A DNA stretch of 64,000 bases. It comes from Nageia nagi. Its lineage: Eukaryota; Pinophyta. Numbering within the stretch: the first letter of the stretch is position 1; every line of letters begins with the position of its first letter. The stretch is from positions 159,092,001-159,156,000 of the forward strand of contig JBITNC010000001.1 in assembly GCA_050084985.1 (NCBI GenBank), given 5' to 3'. Positions 1 through 11,259 of the stretch are shown here, piece after piece. The position numbers and the translations under genes were made by a program. Below the pieces are notes generated by a model. The model was given only the letters and a program-made list of their open reading frames with translations, was not told the DNA's origin and made no database searches.

Positions 1-237
1 GAGCAATTTGACTACATCACATATTAGAAGCAATCCACAATCCTCTACTACGATAATCAACATGTTCTCAAGCCTGTTCATTATCTAATGTTTCATAGCA
101 TACAAAGCACATGGAAGTTGATTGTTCAACAACACAATATACAACTTCAATTTTGTTCTACTCAAGAACGTGTAGATATCTTCACAAAGCCTCTAACACA
201 TATTAAGTATAAAACCTTTGCATTTATCACATCACAT
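1..237 (+). pseudogene. Ty1/copia polyprotein, C-terminal RNase H remnant
   Basis: Translated with a few frame breaks, this reads like the last part of a copia polyprotein: a degenerate form of the YCDNQS box near 48, a stretch resembling the TKHIEVDCHFVRE region, then FCSTQERVDIFTKPLTHIKY (about 153-212), the conserved end of copia RNase H/integrase polyproteins. Only the terminus lies in the window and it carries frameshifts, so it is a dead fragment. The identification rests on the TQ..DIFTKPL motif, which is very characteristic. The sequence after 238 should be 3' noncoding or LTR, but no clear boundary was found. Confidence 0.7.
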
Positions 238-459
238 TAATCTTGTGTTAGGTTTGTTATTATGTATTACACCATAATAGTTTTGTGTGTAGGATTTGTT
301 TATATCCCTTATTGCACACATTAGTTTCATGATAATTACATGGGCTTCTTTCAGGTCATAAATAATCGATATTCATCTTTGTATAAATACTTTCTCATAA
401 TACAAATCAATATAGCACCCAGGTTACTCTAACACATTCAATCTCAAAACCACGCCCAA

Positions 460-900
460 GAATCGCATGAAATATCCATAATAATAAACAAACAAATTAA
501 ATATAGTAAATGGAAAGATAAACACACATCAAATAAATTGACACAAATATTTATATTGGTTTCTTCCAATGTGGAAGTACATCCAATCTTTGGCAGCCTT
601 CTTATCAATTAATTGCAAGAAAATGTCATAAAACTCATAAGCATTGAGAATACAATGTCTACAACACCTTCTCTATCCTTTTACAAGCCTTCCAACACTC
701 CACAATCAACTAAAATGGATCTATGACTCCTCAACAATCAAGAGAATAATAGAAAACCTTCTCTATCACCATGAGCAACTACAAATCACCAAATAACTTC
801 TCTAGATCATCAATAACCCTTCTATGAATTGTCCAAGTAGTTTTATTCTCGAATTACGACACCCCTTAGGCTTCCTCAAGTGTTACAACTCCCAAGAACC
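460..900 (-). mobile_element. possible copia LTR remnant
   Basis: Read on the minus strand, about 553-590 gives a GGATGTACT...TTGGAAGAA...TATA stretch. It resembles the same region in the three better-defined LTRs at 38020-38522, 41494-41992 and 50803-51299. No TG...CA ends or target duplication were identified, so the limits are guesses. Confidence 0.3.
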
Positions 901-924
901 ACTTCAACTTCCTAAAAACATGTT

Positions 925-1495
925 ATGGTTGATCAACGTTGGCGTTGAGCTTCATGTACAAAAACTTGAATAGAAACGCAATACCAATATGACATCATGT
1001 AGAAGTCCTTTTGGTTATTGAATTACCTTTTCATACTTATTCAAGAATGTTGGTATGTCAAAGGGCATATTTTTCTCTTCTTCTTTGAACTCCATACAAG
1101 AAATTTGTGTTGCCACTCTTGCTCCTTTTCAAAGTATCTTTTCTATCTTATGTGAGCTCACGACTTTCGAAGTGGGTGCTTGCAATGCTTGCAACCTAAT
1201 TTGCCTCGCATCTCTTGTCCATTGTACATAAGGCTTTTGAAAATTCATAGTGATGTCTCCCAATTGAGTCATCCATTGGGAACCTAACACTATGTTTGCT
1301 CCACCTAAACCCATAGCATACTACATTTCAGTCCATGCATAGTTATCCATTGTAAATCTTGTATTCAAAACCTTTCTTACATGTTATACCTCCATTGGGA
1401 ATCAAAACATTAAAGTTTCCTACAATTTGCACATATAGTCCTAATTTATTTACTATATCTCTAGTTCCCCACTAATGAAATTGGGAGTGCTACAA
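925..1495 (-). pseudogene. Ty3/gypsy Pol remnant, retropepsin to start of RT
   Basis: On the minus strand the segment from about 1490 gives IVNKLGLYVQIVGNF..., then GLGGANIVLGSQWMTQLGDI (1316-1257), followed by a NFQKPYVQW-like stretch. This is the C-terminal half of the gypsy retropepsin domain, which in the family reads L-G-x-x-D-V-V-L-G-x-Q-W-L. Farther on (about 1030-960) a PKGL...HDVIL piece matches the linker before the reverse transcriptase (PxGLPPxRxxDHxI). Several stops interrupt it. Neither gag nor the RT YxDD is present, so this is a short relic. Confidence 0.6.
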
Positions 1496-1499
1496 GAAT

Positions 1500-3990
1500 A
1501 AATTAGTATAATCACACTTTGATTTTTAACAAAACCTTGTACCCTAATTGTTTGATTATGCCAAAAATTGAATGTCGTATCTCCTCATCATCTATTGTCT
1601 TTGCCTATTGATGGGGTCTCCCTCTTGCTCTATTTCTTATTGGGTACACTCTTCCCCATCACCTAAAGTTTTTTCTTTCTTCACACACATGACCTATATT
1701 CTATTTCCCTTTGCAATCCTTGATCGCTCATTGCGTCATTGTATTTGCCTCTAGGTTTATGCTCATTTCTAGGGTTTTATAAAGATCCAAATACAATATC
1801 AAGTGCAAAATGCTTAAAACACACAAGTAAACCCAAACATTTGGTCTAGGGCATCTAGATAATGCATACACAACCCCACAAAGCCAACGTTTGGCCCAAA
1901 TTGGCAGATAACAATATACAACACTGCAAAATGCCAACATATGGCTCATACATGCAAAGATAATTCAACATTGAAAACATGAACAAGTACACAATGTAAA
2001 TTGGAGATCAAATGGCCCAATGGTTGTATAATGACATGAAATGAACAATGATACAATACCAAGCTCCTAGAGCTAGACGTTGGCCTCCAAGGAGCCAACT
2101 AGGGCACAACAATGTTCTCAAGCTGGACGGACGGTTGGGACAATCTTGCTCCCTCAAAACCCAAATACTCTCCACCGAAGGAGACCTCCTCTGATCCTAG
2201 CAACTAATTGAATGGTAGAAGTGCAACCTTGGAATACCACTGGATGGGCAAGGGTGCTACACTAGTACCGTAGACTAATAGTATACCTCAACCTACTAAT
2301 CCTCCTAGATGTTGCACCTAGGGGTTTGCTTAGCGTTGTGCTAAGTCTTCTTGTCCTCTGTACGATATCAAATGTAATAATAATCAACTATATCCAACTA
2401 TAAGTCTCCAATGCCTTTTTATACACTTGACTAGATCTAGATCTCACCTAGGAGTCATTACCCAGCTCCTCTAATCCAACGTTAGCCTCATGGGGGCCCA
2501 AAATACCCAACATAGTTGCCTAAGGGTCAAGCATGTCCAATGTGGGTGCCCAGGTGCCATAAATACCAACCTGGGGGTTTGGAGTGCCATGCATGCCTAA
2601 CATAGGTCTAGGAGCCATGCGTGGGGGTTGAGTGTCATCATGGGCCAACATGGGGGTCTAGGAGTCTCCCCAAGGCTGGCGCATGTACACAAGTGCTCAT
2701 CCATCCACCTAAGTGCTAAACAAACCATGAGATCCCCACAATCATGATCGGGGCCTCCAAGTACAATAGACTCCTAATCTATGCGTAGGAGGGAGACGTC
2801 CCACTTGGGGCTCACAATGGGGTCCATGGACCCATTAAGTCTTATATCCCAAGTGCTAACTTAAAACACAAGAACAATAATGAAATATAATACAAAGGGG
2901 AATCAATTGGATTCCATAATTATTTACATTTATGTAAAGGGAACATCATAGGTTTTCAACCGTTTCTTGTACCTATTCTTAGTTCGATTTAGATGCAAGG
3001 TAGACCATCATGGGCCTTATTTGCTATCTTACCATTCATGTACGCTCCAACCCCATTGATTGCTTTTGGTCATGACAGTCTTCTCCATGGATAGTTCATG
3101 GTGGAGCTCTTCACCAATTACACTTTATATGTTTCGACAACACCTCCAACACTCCCATCATCATGGTAGCATAACTTGGAGTGGATAACAATCAAGCATA
3201 GTCTAAACCATAGATTTAAAAACCTGCAATTATCCACAAATAATCACAATTGAGGGGGGAAATGGAAAACCATCTGATATCCAGAAAAAATCGTATCTTA
3301 AAGAATTTTCGAATTTTTTCTGGATTTTACCGAATAATTGCCTGTTTTTTGCCATATAATCGTCAGTTTTTTGCAGGATATTTGGATGTTTATTGTTTTT
3401 TGCAAATTTAAAGAAACATTGCCAAATGTATTTCAAAATTTATGTACTCACTATGTTAGTATGCAGCCTATGCACTATGTAATATTTTGATACGAAAAAC
3501 ATGTTGTCCTCATCTATAATGCAATATCATGCGTTTCGGTAATAGAAAATAGCACCTACTTTTTAGTTTTCAATACTGTTGTAATAGCAAATGATTGTGT
3601 TTTTGTAATGTGTTTTGGTAATATTTAAATCCTATCTTGTAATAGCAAATGACTGTTGTAATGACTACTGCAATAGCAAAGACTGCTGTAACATTTAAAA
3701 TTAAAACAAAAAAATTACATGAATGCTGATATATTTTTCTGCATTTTTTTTGTCGAACTTTTGCCAAATCACTGATTAATCTCCTCAACAGGGTAAACGA
3801 TTAGTGGTGAGGAGCAAACTTTCGAACACTGCTCTAAACATTGTTCCTTATAATGAGGCATATATTGATGGTGGGTATAGCTGAAGGATAATCATGATTA
3901 TGAATAACTATTATAATTTAATATTATTTGAATTGAAGACTATTATATTATGGATAGAAATAGCTACTTTTACGGAGATTGATGGGTAAT
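1500..3990. other. unassigned intergenic DNA with GC-richer imperfect repeats
   Basis: No gene is recognisable. About 2040-2860 differs from its surroundings: it is richer in G and C and repeats short phrases built on CCAACGTTGG, CATGGGGGCC and GGGGGTCTAGGAG at irregular spacing. This could be an old LTR or a decayed minisatellite. About 3230-3800 is A/T-rich with loosely repeated AATAGCAAATGACTG-type phrases. Confidence 0.35.
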
Positions 3991-4024
3991 CCTGGATAAC
4001 TGGGTCTCCATTGTTTTTTGTATT

Positions 4025-4310
4025 GTTGGATAACTCTATGGAGTGTCTGCCAACTATGAATCAAAATTCACAAGCACTTTGCACATTGACGAGAATATGA
4101 TGTGCAAATCAATTGATATCCATGTTGATGTTACCAAAGCAATGAGGAAGAAATAACTTTTCAAGATAAATTTTGCTCAGTTGCTTGTGCAGTGTAATGA
4201 TGAAGGGCTCTATTACAACATGTGTTCTCAGCTAGGAGAGCAAACAAAACAGGATCCAGAATTAAAATCTAATGCCAAATAATAAATTGCCAAGAAGTGG
4301 TTCACTAACT
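4025..4310 (+). pseudogene. unidentified coding-like remnant
   Basis: One plus-strand frame stays open with hydrophilic, protein-like composition. It includes NYESKFTSTLHIDENMMCKS, then IDIHVDVTKAMRKK, a stop, then INFAQLLVQCNDEGLYYNMC and QLGEQTKQDPELKSNAK, followed by two stops. The family was not recognised. The run of plausible residues across single stops suggests a decayed exon or processed pseudogene. It lies downstream of HROB on the opposite strand and is not needed to explain that gene. Confidence 0.35.
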
Positions 4311-4803
4311 AGTAATAGCCCAAATCCTTAACTTTTTCATGACCTTCTACAAGTCAAAGATAAATAAATAGATATAAATAATTAAACTATGATATCAGCA
4401 ATATGATAATTAAAGTCAAAGAACACCTTCCCCAATGTGGTCATGATTATATGCCTCTTTTTCTGTTAAAATATAATATTGGCTATGTGATTATTAAGAG
4501 TTTACAAAAGTACACCAATGTGCTCCTCACCATCACCTATTTGCTGTCACTATAGAAATGCCTATTGATGTAAAAATTAATAATCACAAACAACCAAGAT
4601 ATACGGCAAAGCAGAACTAAAATAGCAGAACTATTGCTAAAACATTCTTTACCATAATCTTGCACGGGAATCCAACAGTAACCTCTCACATGCACTAACA
4701 GAGGTACCTTACACTTGAAAAAGATTTAGAATTGGTCTAAGAAGTCTACTTCAAATAAAAAATGTGTTTGGAAAATGAAAATGAAAATAAAAATAAAAAA
4801 TAC

Positions 4804-5523
4804 CTTCTCAACATTAGTGATATTAATATTCAGATAATGTGCCCATGGAGTTGGAGAGAACACAACCACCTGTAGAACCCAGTTGTTCTACATTACTATT
4901 CAACATATGTTGATAAATCTCAGAGAACTTAATCTAAATTTAAATGGCAATAACAACTATTTGTGCATGCTGCTTTAAATATTTTAATATCCTTTCAGCA
5001 TCCCAAAAGTTAAAATACTATTTGTGATAACAACTGAGTACAAATTAAGATAATAAGAACCTGACGGAGAAGAAGCACTGCACCAACTGAGATGTCTCTG
5101 CCAAATTCAGAATCTGTCATGACTCTGCAATTTATGCTACAACCAATGGTCCCAGTCGGATCCTATAAAAATAAAGATTTCAAATTCTGCCAAAATTAGG
5201 AATGTGGATACACAAAGCGCTTTAAAGTATCCAAAGAAACATTTACCTTCAGTGTGACCAACATGCTACCTAACTTGTTTGGTGTGCATGTCTTAATGAT
5301 TCCTAAAATCTTCATACAACAAAAATCTAAGGGTTAATTGAGATACATCAGTCGTTGATCAACTCACAAGAAAAGACAGACGAAGCCCAACATCATTCTC
5401 TTCAAGCCAGAACTAGAAATTATTTACTATATTATAAGATTTATTACAATACCTGAGGGATCCTGTCTATATTTCCTCGCTTCTTTATGAAACTTATTGT
5501 TGGTTTCAAAGAAAACTTTACCT
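4804..5523 (-). CDS. HROB: HROB-like exons encoding the OB-fold (four exons)
   Basis: Exons: 5523-5453 (VKFSLKPTISFIKKRGNIDR then IPQ), 5309-5247 (21 codons, ILGIIKTCTPNK...VTLK), 5162-5061 (34 codons, DPTGTIGC...LLLRQ) and 4869-4804 (22 codons, VVVFSPTP...NVEK). Acceptors are TTGTCAG, TGAAG, TTATAG and CTACAG; donors are CAG|GTATT, AAG|GTAAA, CAG|GTTCT and AAG|GTATT. Introns are 143, 84 and 191 nt. No stop or frameshift occurs. The DPTG turn, the GSVLLL-like strand and VFSP...HYLN match the animal HROB OB-fold almost position by position. Such conservation amid decayed transposons argues for recent or current selection. Confidence 0.85.
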
Positions 5524-8500
5524 CTGACAAATAAAAAAAATCATGTTAGGTGACCACATTATGAAAAGTCTTAATACTTACATACAAAAAGCATTCTAGC
5601 AAGCCTTAAAAATACACAAAAAGGAAAAATACATGAATTTCATTCGATAAACATGATATATTTTTGTACAGTATAGTAAATCTTAATAGTTTGAATCATA
5701 GTCTTGAGGCTCAAACTCAACAAAATTATTATTTACTCAAACTTGATCTTGAAGAAGAACTTATCTATTGAACATCCAATATATACAAAGTTAATCATAT
5801 CTATCACCAATAAGTGGAAATTGCTTATCCCCTCTAGACATAAATTTACAATACGGAATGGAAACAGCACAAAATGCAAAACAACGCAACTATCATAGGC
5901 AAATCATACACAGGACAGAATGGGACCCAAACCAAATGGATATGTTCCTATTATACAGCACTTGAAAGTAAACAATACACTTGAAAGTATGTGACTCTGG
6001 AATGGAGACATAAGGAAATGTATGGTTACCATTTGGTACTCATGAACCACTTCAAGAGGGGACTAAAGGTCAATTTCCCTTACTGCATGATGCATTCTCT
6101 TGAAATTTCAATCAAGAAAGTGAAGGGAAGCCAAACCCCCCCTGCATCAAGGATTGATCTCATTGGTGTACCAAAGGGTCCTTGTAGGGATACCCCAAGC
6201 CCCAATGTAATATCTGCCAAAGAAGTAGGATAAGGGGGAGGAGTACTCGATGGCTGAGCCTTCAATTGCAAAACCAAAGTGCACTCAAGTAGGTTTTGAA
6301 GAGGAAAAAACATGCTGAGAAGGAGGTAATTGAAATTGATGATATCCTGGAAAAGAAAGAGAAAGGGAAGGGGAAGATCCATGAGGAAGAAGGCACTAAA
6401 GTTGATAATCAAGATTTGGGAGACACCTCGGCCAGAATGGAAGCAGAGTTGGAAGGGGAATAGGTCCAGCATCAAAAAACAAGTGGGAAGACTCCAACCC
6501 ATGCTGAAGGAACCAGCAAAGTGAAGGTGGTAAAGGAACTCACTCCTAAGCCTTCCAAGCCTAGAGGAAGATAATATGTGGTAAGAATGCCCCAAAGTTA
6601 AAGGATCATAAAGGAAATGAGAGAAGCTGCACAAGGATTAGCAAGCCTAAAGTATGAGGTGCTACCACCCAATCCCACTATTGAACAGAAGATGCAACGC
6701 AAGGTTTTTAGAACCTTCTTCAAAAAATAAGAAGCAGATATAATGTTGCTTTTTTGTGGGATCCTTTTTATTCTTTTTTGACTTGGTATGCTTCTGCTTT
6801 GCTAAGGTTTGGCTCAGGCTTTTCTACGATATGATAAATATATGTAACTCAAGATGCTTCAATCTTGCTCAAGTATCGTTGAGGTTTGATTGTAATTTTG
6901 TGGATGTATGAAACTTCTTTATAAACAGGTTTTGGGGACCCTGTTCAAAAAATCCACCCTTTATTTACCTAAATAAAAATAAATAAAAAATAAACATTTA
7001 CATTCAAAATTATAAAATTAAATTAAATAACTTAATATAATGTATTTTAACAATTATTTTATAATTACATATAAATATATTATATTATTAAAAAATAAGA
7101 TAACGATATCAATATTTTAGATGTCTATACCATTAACCATTTTCATTAACCCAAAGCCTTTCAGAACAATCTCCCACACAAGGGTGTAAAGGCAATTTTT
7201 AGGGAAAGAAAAGGGCCACAACCGTCCCAGTTCCCACGACCCACAAAATCAATCCCTTGCTAATCAATGGCTGTAACAATATCGATCCTTGTGAATATGC
7301 AACCACCAGTAGGTCCAAACTTGCAAATTCGTACCTAAATCGATAAATAAAATTAGTAGAACTTGTTTGGCATCAAATCTGGAAGTAGAACTCACCTCCA
7401 TTTTGACAGCAATGAAAGAATGTCTTGGTAATGGATGGGAATACCAATTTCTAGTAAGTTGGATTTAGAGGAAGAGTAACAAAAAAGATTGCAAAAAGAA
7501 AGAAAGAAAATATATCAATGTCCACTAGTGACCAAAAGGTGATCAACGGGACGAGATTATACATAAGAGGTGTGTTAGCAATTTTCGATCCAAGATGATC
7601 TCCAAAAAAGTTAAAAACAGCTAAGAAACAAAAAACACCAGAGCTACAAAAAGGGTTGAAACCCCAAAAACAAGAGAGAGCACAAAAAGGAGCACTATAT
7701 TAACTAAGTTAGGGAGAGCATGAGGACACTCTCAATGGTGATGTCATGTTGAGATATGTCTAATCTTTGGAACCAGTGCATGTATCAACTCTAAAGAAGG
7801 ATGTGATCTATTGAGACCTCAAAGGAATATGGGTGTCATGTAGACATCTCCTAGCATGTCGAGTAAGGGGAAGGGGCAATCTCTCACCCTCGTTTGAGAC
7901 TCCTCTAAGGAAGATTGGAAGAAGGATATAATACGACAATCACCACTCGAATGTTGAGTGTAGGATAAGAGGCATTCCTAAAAAAGGAAAGCCTTCTACA
8001 TGTAAAGTACATCACATTTCTAGTCTATATAATGAAAGGAGGAAATCAATCCATGGGAGTCATGGAAAAGACAACAGTACTCTCCTCAAATATCATAATA
8101 AACTGAACATCGAAAAATGAAATGATTCTCAAAATCTATCTCCATAGCGCATAAGCGGTAACTCTTTGCTCATGAATCAGGCGATGGTCTGTCTCAATCA
8201 AAACTAACCAAGGAACATCCTCATATTAGTAGGTAGATGTAGGTTGGTATACATGAGGGCAAGAATCAACGCTTTATCAATTTGAAGGAAATGTTGAGAA
8301 TAGTGGAGCAACTTGGGCATGAGGGGTTGCTGAGGAGTGACCCAAGTTTTTTAGATATATGCTCTATAGATCATCTTGTGGATCAACAACAACGAATCAT
8401 CTGAGAATGTGGACAAACCTCGCATGGGGGTAGGTAGTCGATCATAAGAAAAGCCTAATCGCTATGATAACTCTGAAACCTCAATGAACCAACACCAATA

Positions 8501-11074
8501 GCACCCTTGTGCTGCTAACCCCATCAACAAGGCTCAAGCCCTAGTGAGGAGTCTATCAACCCCAATACCTGATACTATAAAGCCTTGGAGGCATCAGATG
8601 TAAAAAACCAATATTGCAAGTGTCCACACCTGAAGAGGTTGGCAACCAAATTTGATGAGAATAATGTCATGTGGGATGGTCCTCTTGCTCCAAATGAAAC
8701 AAGATAATGTGTTGATCAAGATCCTCTTTATCTTAGCCCAATCTATCACCCTCAAGCCCCATAATCCCACACAACAGAGTACCATAGGAGTGACCAAGGT
8801 ATGAAATAGCTGCAACGTGGACAAAATGTCCTAAAAGTGGAGCTACATGCACTGTCTCTCAAGGGAGGAGACCATTGCATATCCTCTCTAAAGTCTAAAT
8901 GGGGTTGTCACTCCCATCATGAATCTAGGACCCGAGAAGAGTACTCCCAAGCAAATGTAGGAGGTGGCTATCTCAATAATTGTATCTTTATAGGTGATAT
9001 GGATCTAGTCAAATGCATGCTTGAATAAATTAAAGGCCAAAACATGTTTTGTTGAGATTCACTACTAGCTCTTGCTTAGCTTTGAAAGAGTCAAAAGCAT
9101 TCATCAAATACTGAATATCCTTTGTAGTATGTGAAAGAAGAACAATGTCATCTACAAAGAGGAGTATCGGGATACGACTACCATGAAGGAGGCAACCTAC
9201 ATCAGGACCCTGTAGACAATCCCTATTTTCTTTAGAAAGTAACAGTTTTCAATGTCATTGAGACCAATCCCACTCCTACGCCAATTATAAGTTTTCTGAA
9301 AAGGAAAATTACATACATAACAATTAACTACAGGTATTGTTTTTTACTCTTTCCACTGTTCTAATCATTTTCATAACTGAATTAAGACCAATTGACTCCT
9401 ACACCAATCAATAGTTTGCTGATAGATATTAATGGGGGAATCACCTACAACCTGGACAAAGAGACTTACATCAGCAATTAGTCTGTTAATGGATATTATG
9501 ACCCGTAGGGAATTAATTACAACCTGGGAAAAAGGATTTACATATGAGATTGTTAACTAAAAGGTATGATGAAATAAAATCAGATGGCCATTGTAGTTAA
9601 AAAATAACAATTGATATAATTTACAGGCTTGCAAATTCCCTGTTTTGATGATAATTGTGTCTGATATTTTTGACGTCCGACTGATAGGGTTCTTGTGTAT
9701 GAGTTTTAGGTCCATTCGTTTTTTGGAAAAATAAAAACCTCAGTAAATTATTTACTATTGTGCACTTAATTACATGCAAATTAGCTGTATACAAAACCCA
9801 TTCCAGCTGTAGCAAAGGTTGGCACTTGTCTAGGTGTATTTTTGAAAAATGTGTGAAAAAGAATTGTAATATATTTGTTAGAAAATATCAACCAATCAAG
9901 CGGAAACAATAGTAGAAATAATAAATAAAAATAACACCAAAAAAATTTAAATGGAAACCGTAGAGAAAAATTACAGGATAATGGCAATTTCGATAAAAGA
10001 AATCTTATACTTTTCCATTTTACAACAGCAAAAGATAACTCTTGTTTTTTTTAAATGTTACATCTTAAAATCAACATTAACGTTCTTTTTAAATCTATTG
10101 ATTTAAAGGATATATCGTCGATTTTTAAATATCACCAATGTAAGATGGAAATCGAACATGATTCAATGTGAATGCCTGACACCCACTTATCTCTCCACTC
10201 CCCTAAACTGTAGAGTAGAACATTGGAGGTCTGAACTTCCGCTCCTAACAATATTGATAAGAATAAGGAGAAAAAATGTGGATTCTTCGCCTGAATTGAT
10301 CAGATAAATATTGTTCAAGATCTCAAGCCTTGTCAAGTACATTTGAGGTAGGTCAGGTAATTCACAGGGGTCGTGTAAAGAAACTCACAGCAGTGTTTCT
10401 AAAAATTTGAATCAACAAAACAATCACAAAAAAAAAAAAAAAAAAAACAGAAATGCCAAGCACATTCATACCAGAACGACCAAGGCTTTCCCTGTGCAGG
10501 TAATCGATTGCAGAAAGCCAAGCTGCCTCTTTGAAATCCAAATCATCATCTCCCTGTCGACTACTAGAACTGCCTGCGATTCCCAATGAACCATCATCCC
10601 AAACCCCTTACCATCCGTCTCCATTTTCTTATGCAAAGCTCTCTGCACAGCCCCAGCTGGACCCGGTATCGATACGTGTTTAATTATCGCTTCCCCCTCC
10701 GCTGCCACCTCCTGATTTTCATTAGTCGGACTGCAATCCCCCAGCTGCTGATTCGGCCTCTGGGGGGGTTGCGATTGCTGTAAAATTCCAGGATTTTCAC
10801 GACCTTGGTGCTGAGGAGCTCGCGGGATAGTATTTCCGGGCGGAGGAAAGTCAGGCGGAATTGAGAGAATGGGATTTACGAAATTTTGAGTGGAATTTTG
10901 TTTCTTGAAGCGATTGAGAATCCCGTCAGTTGTTAGAGATAATTGGGAGGACAGGGGACGCTTGGAAGGTAAAATTCTTAACTGCGGAGGCGGGCGTAAG
11001 GAATGGGCTTCTAGAGCTCCAAGGATGTCGGAATCGTCGATCTCGAGCTTCTCCCACTCCTCCAAGGCATCCAT
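4804..11074 (-). CDS. HROB: HROB-like homologous recombination OB-fold protein gene (spliced)
   Basis: HROB recruits the MCM8-MCM9 helicase during homologous recombination and interstrand-crosslink repair in animals; a nuclear role is inferred here. Proposed coding pieces (minus strand): 11074-10612, 10573-10472, 5523-5453, 5309-5247, 5162-5061, 4869-4804. Every junction is GT...AG and the phases fit (1,1,0,0,0), giving 289 codons. The N-terminus (MDALEEWEKLEIDDSDI) is acidic and Pro/Gln-rich; IPGPAGAVQ is the family signature. The OB-fold (DUF4539) reads ILGIIKTCTPNKLGSMLVTL, then DPTGTIGCSINCRVM, ISVGAVLLLRQ, VVVFSPTPWAHYLNI. The terminal exon is not secure: reading through the last donor adds VF, as in relatives, then a low-complexity tail to a stop at 4726. 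A 38-nt segment in exon 1 is an extremely short intron or a frameshift, so the locus could be a young pseudogene, although the OB-fold exons are clean. Confidence 0.82.
5990..6990 (+). pseudogene. LINE ORF1-like relic with 3' tail
   Basis: The plus-strand frames contain HLVLMNHFKRGLKV, which looks like a mutated CCHC knuckle (family form: CHEYGHFKRDCK). A charged Lys/Glu-rich tail follows (EKEVIEIDDILEKKEKGKGK, HEEEGTKVDNQDLGDTSA, KVVKELTPKPSKPRGR) and ends near 6730. Next comes a T-rich region and a GGTTTTGGGGACCC phrase near 6930, with an A-rich tail (about 6960-6995). This layout matches plant LINE ORF1 plus 3' UTR, but stops and frame changes are frequent and the RT is absent, so the assignment is tentative. 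The long open frame on the other strand (6634-6080) is antisense to this relic. Confidence 0.4.
7540..9240 (-). pseudogene. LINE (L1-like) reverse transcriptase C-terminal half, 5' truncated
   Basis: Read on the minus strand from about 9210: GCLLHGSRIPILLFVDDIVL (F-V-D-D replaces the catalytic YADD/FADD box), then a DSFKAKQELVVNLNKTC stretch, a segment LQLFHTLVTPMVLCCVGLWG near 8815, and PHDIILIKFGCQPLQ. Near 8120-8080 is ENHFIFRCSVYYDI, the zinc-knuckle-like C-terminal signature of plant LINEs. There are frameshifts between the blocks. Fingers and palm N-terminal to FVDD are missing, as expected from 5' truncation at insertion. About 7690-7540 is a T-rich 3' UTR-like stretch. It lies in HROB intron 1 in the same orientation as the gene. 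Confidence 0.7.
9255..9590. repeat. imperfect tandem repeats in HROB intron 1
   Basis: The phrase GACCAATCCCACTCCTACGCC recurs about 123 bp later as a near match (9384 onward), and the following TGATAGATATTAATG...CCTACAACCTGG is echoed about 66 bp on. Copies are diverged. Confidence 0.35.
10429..10447. repeat. poly-A run (T run on the HROB strand)
   Basis: Nineteen consecutive A on the plus strand, starting 24 bp inside HROB intron 1 from the proposed donor. It is a likely site of sequencing or indel error next to the disputed part of exon 1. Confidence 0.9.
10472..11074 (-). CDS. HROB: HROB-like exon 1 (N-terminal region, IPGPAG motif)
   Basis: The ATG at 11074 is chosen because it opens the long frame just downstream of a promoter-like region, and the family also begins with an acidic W/D-rich segment. 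The frame from 11074 runs through IIKHVSIPGPAGAVQRALHKKMETDG. Past about 10586 the family-like residues (GDDDLDFKEAAWLSAIDYL, resembling the DFxxxPWLxALxFL block I recall in plant relatives) are in another frame. Removing 10611-10574 (GTAAGG...CGCAG, 38 nt) restores that frame exactly. Alternatives are a one-base deletion or an assembly error. A donor at TCTG|GTATGA (10472/10471) ends the exon in phase 1, matching the next exon at 5523. A stronger donor at 10612/10611 is also phase 1 and could be used directly. Confidence 0.75.
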
Positions 11075-11259
11075 GGTTATACATATTTCAAATTTTCAAG
11101 CACAGACTTCTCTTGTGTGTCTGATTTTGATCGGCCATGGAATTCGTAATTCAAAGGCTAAATCCCGCCAATGATATAACAATGCAACCGACAAGGAATG
11201 TCTCGAACATTCCAAAGTTTCCCTGAATAACAATCAAACCAACAAGAGTCATTTAAAAA

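Larger units (their letters stand above)
5524..10471 (-). other. HROB intron 1, about 5 kb, with nested retroelements
   Basis: This is the interval between the exon 1 donor (GTATGA, from 10471) and the acceptor before 5523. It contains a plus-strand LINE ORF1-like relic (5990-6990), a minus-strand LINE RT relic (7540-9240), imperfect repeats at 9255-9590, and a 19-A run on the plus strand (10429-10447) that is a T run just inside the intron. Large, TE-filled introns are common in conifers. Confidence 0.65.

Noticed and set aside
6080-6634. 184-residue open frame on the minus strand
   Set aside because: It is hydrophobic low-complexity sequence antisense to a Lys/Glu-rich plus-strand LINE-like relic. 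No family motif was seen.
10586-11174. Plus-strand open frames of 60-94 residues
   Set aside because: They are antisense to HROB exon 1, whose minus-strand translation carries the recognisable motif.
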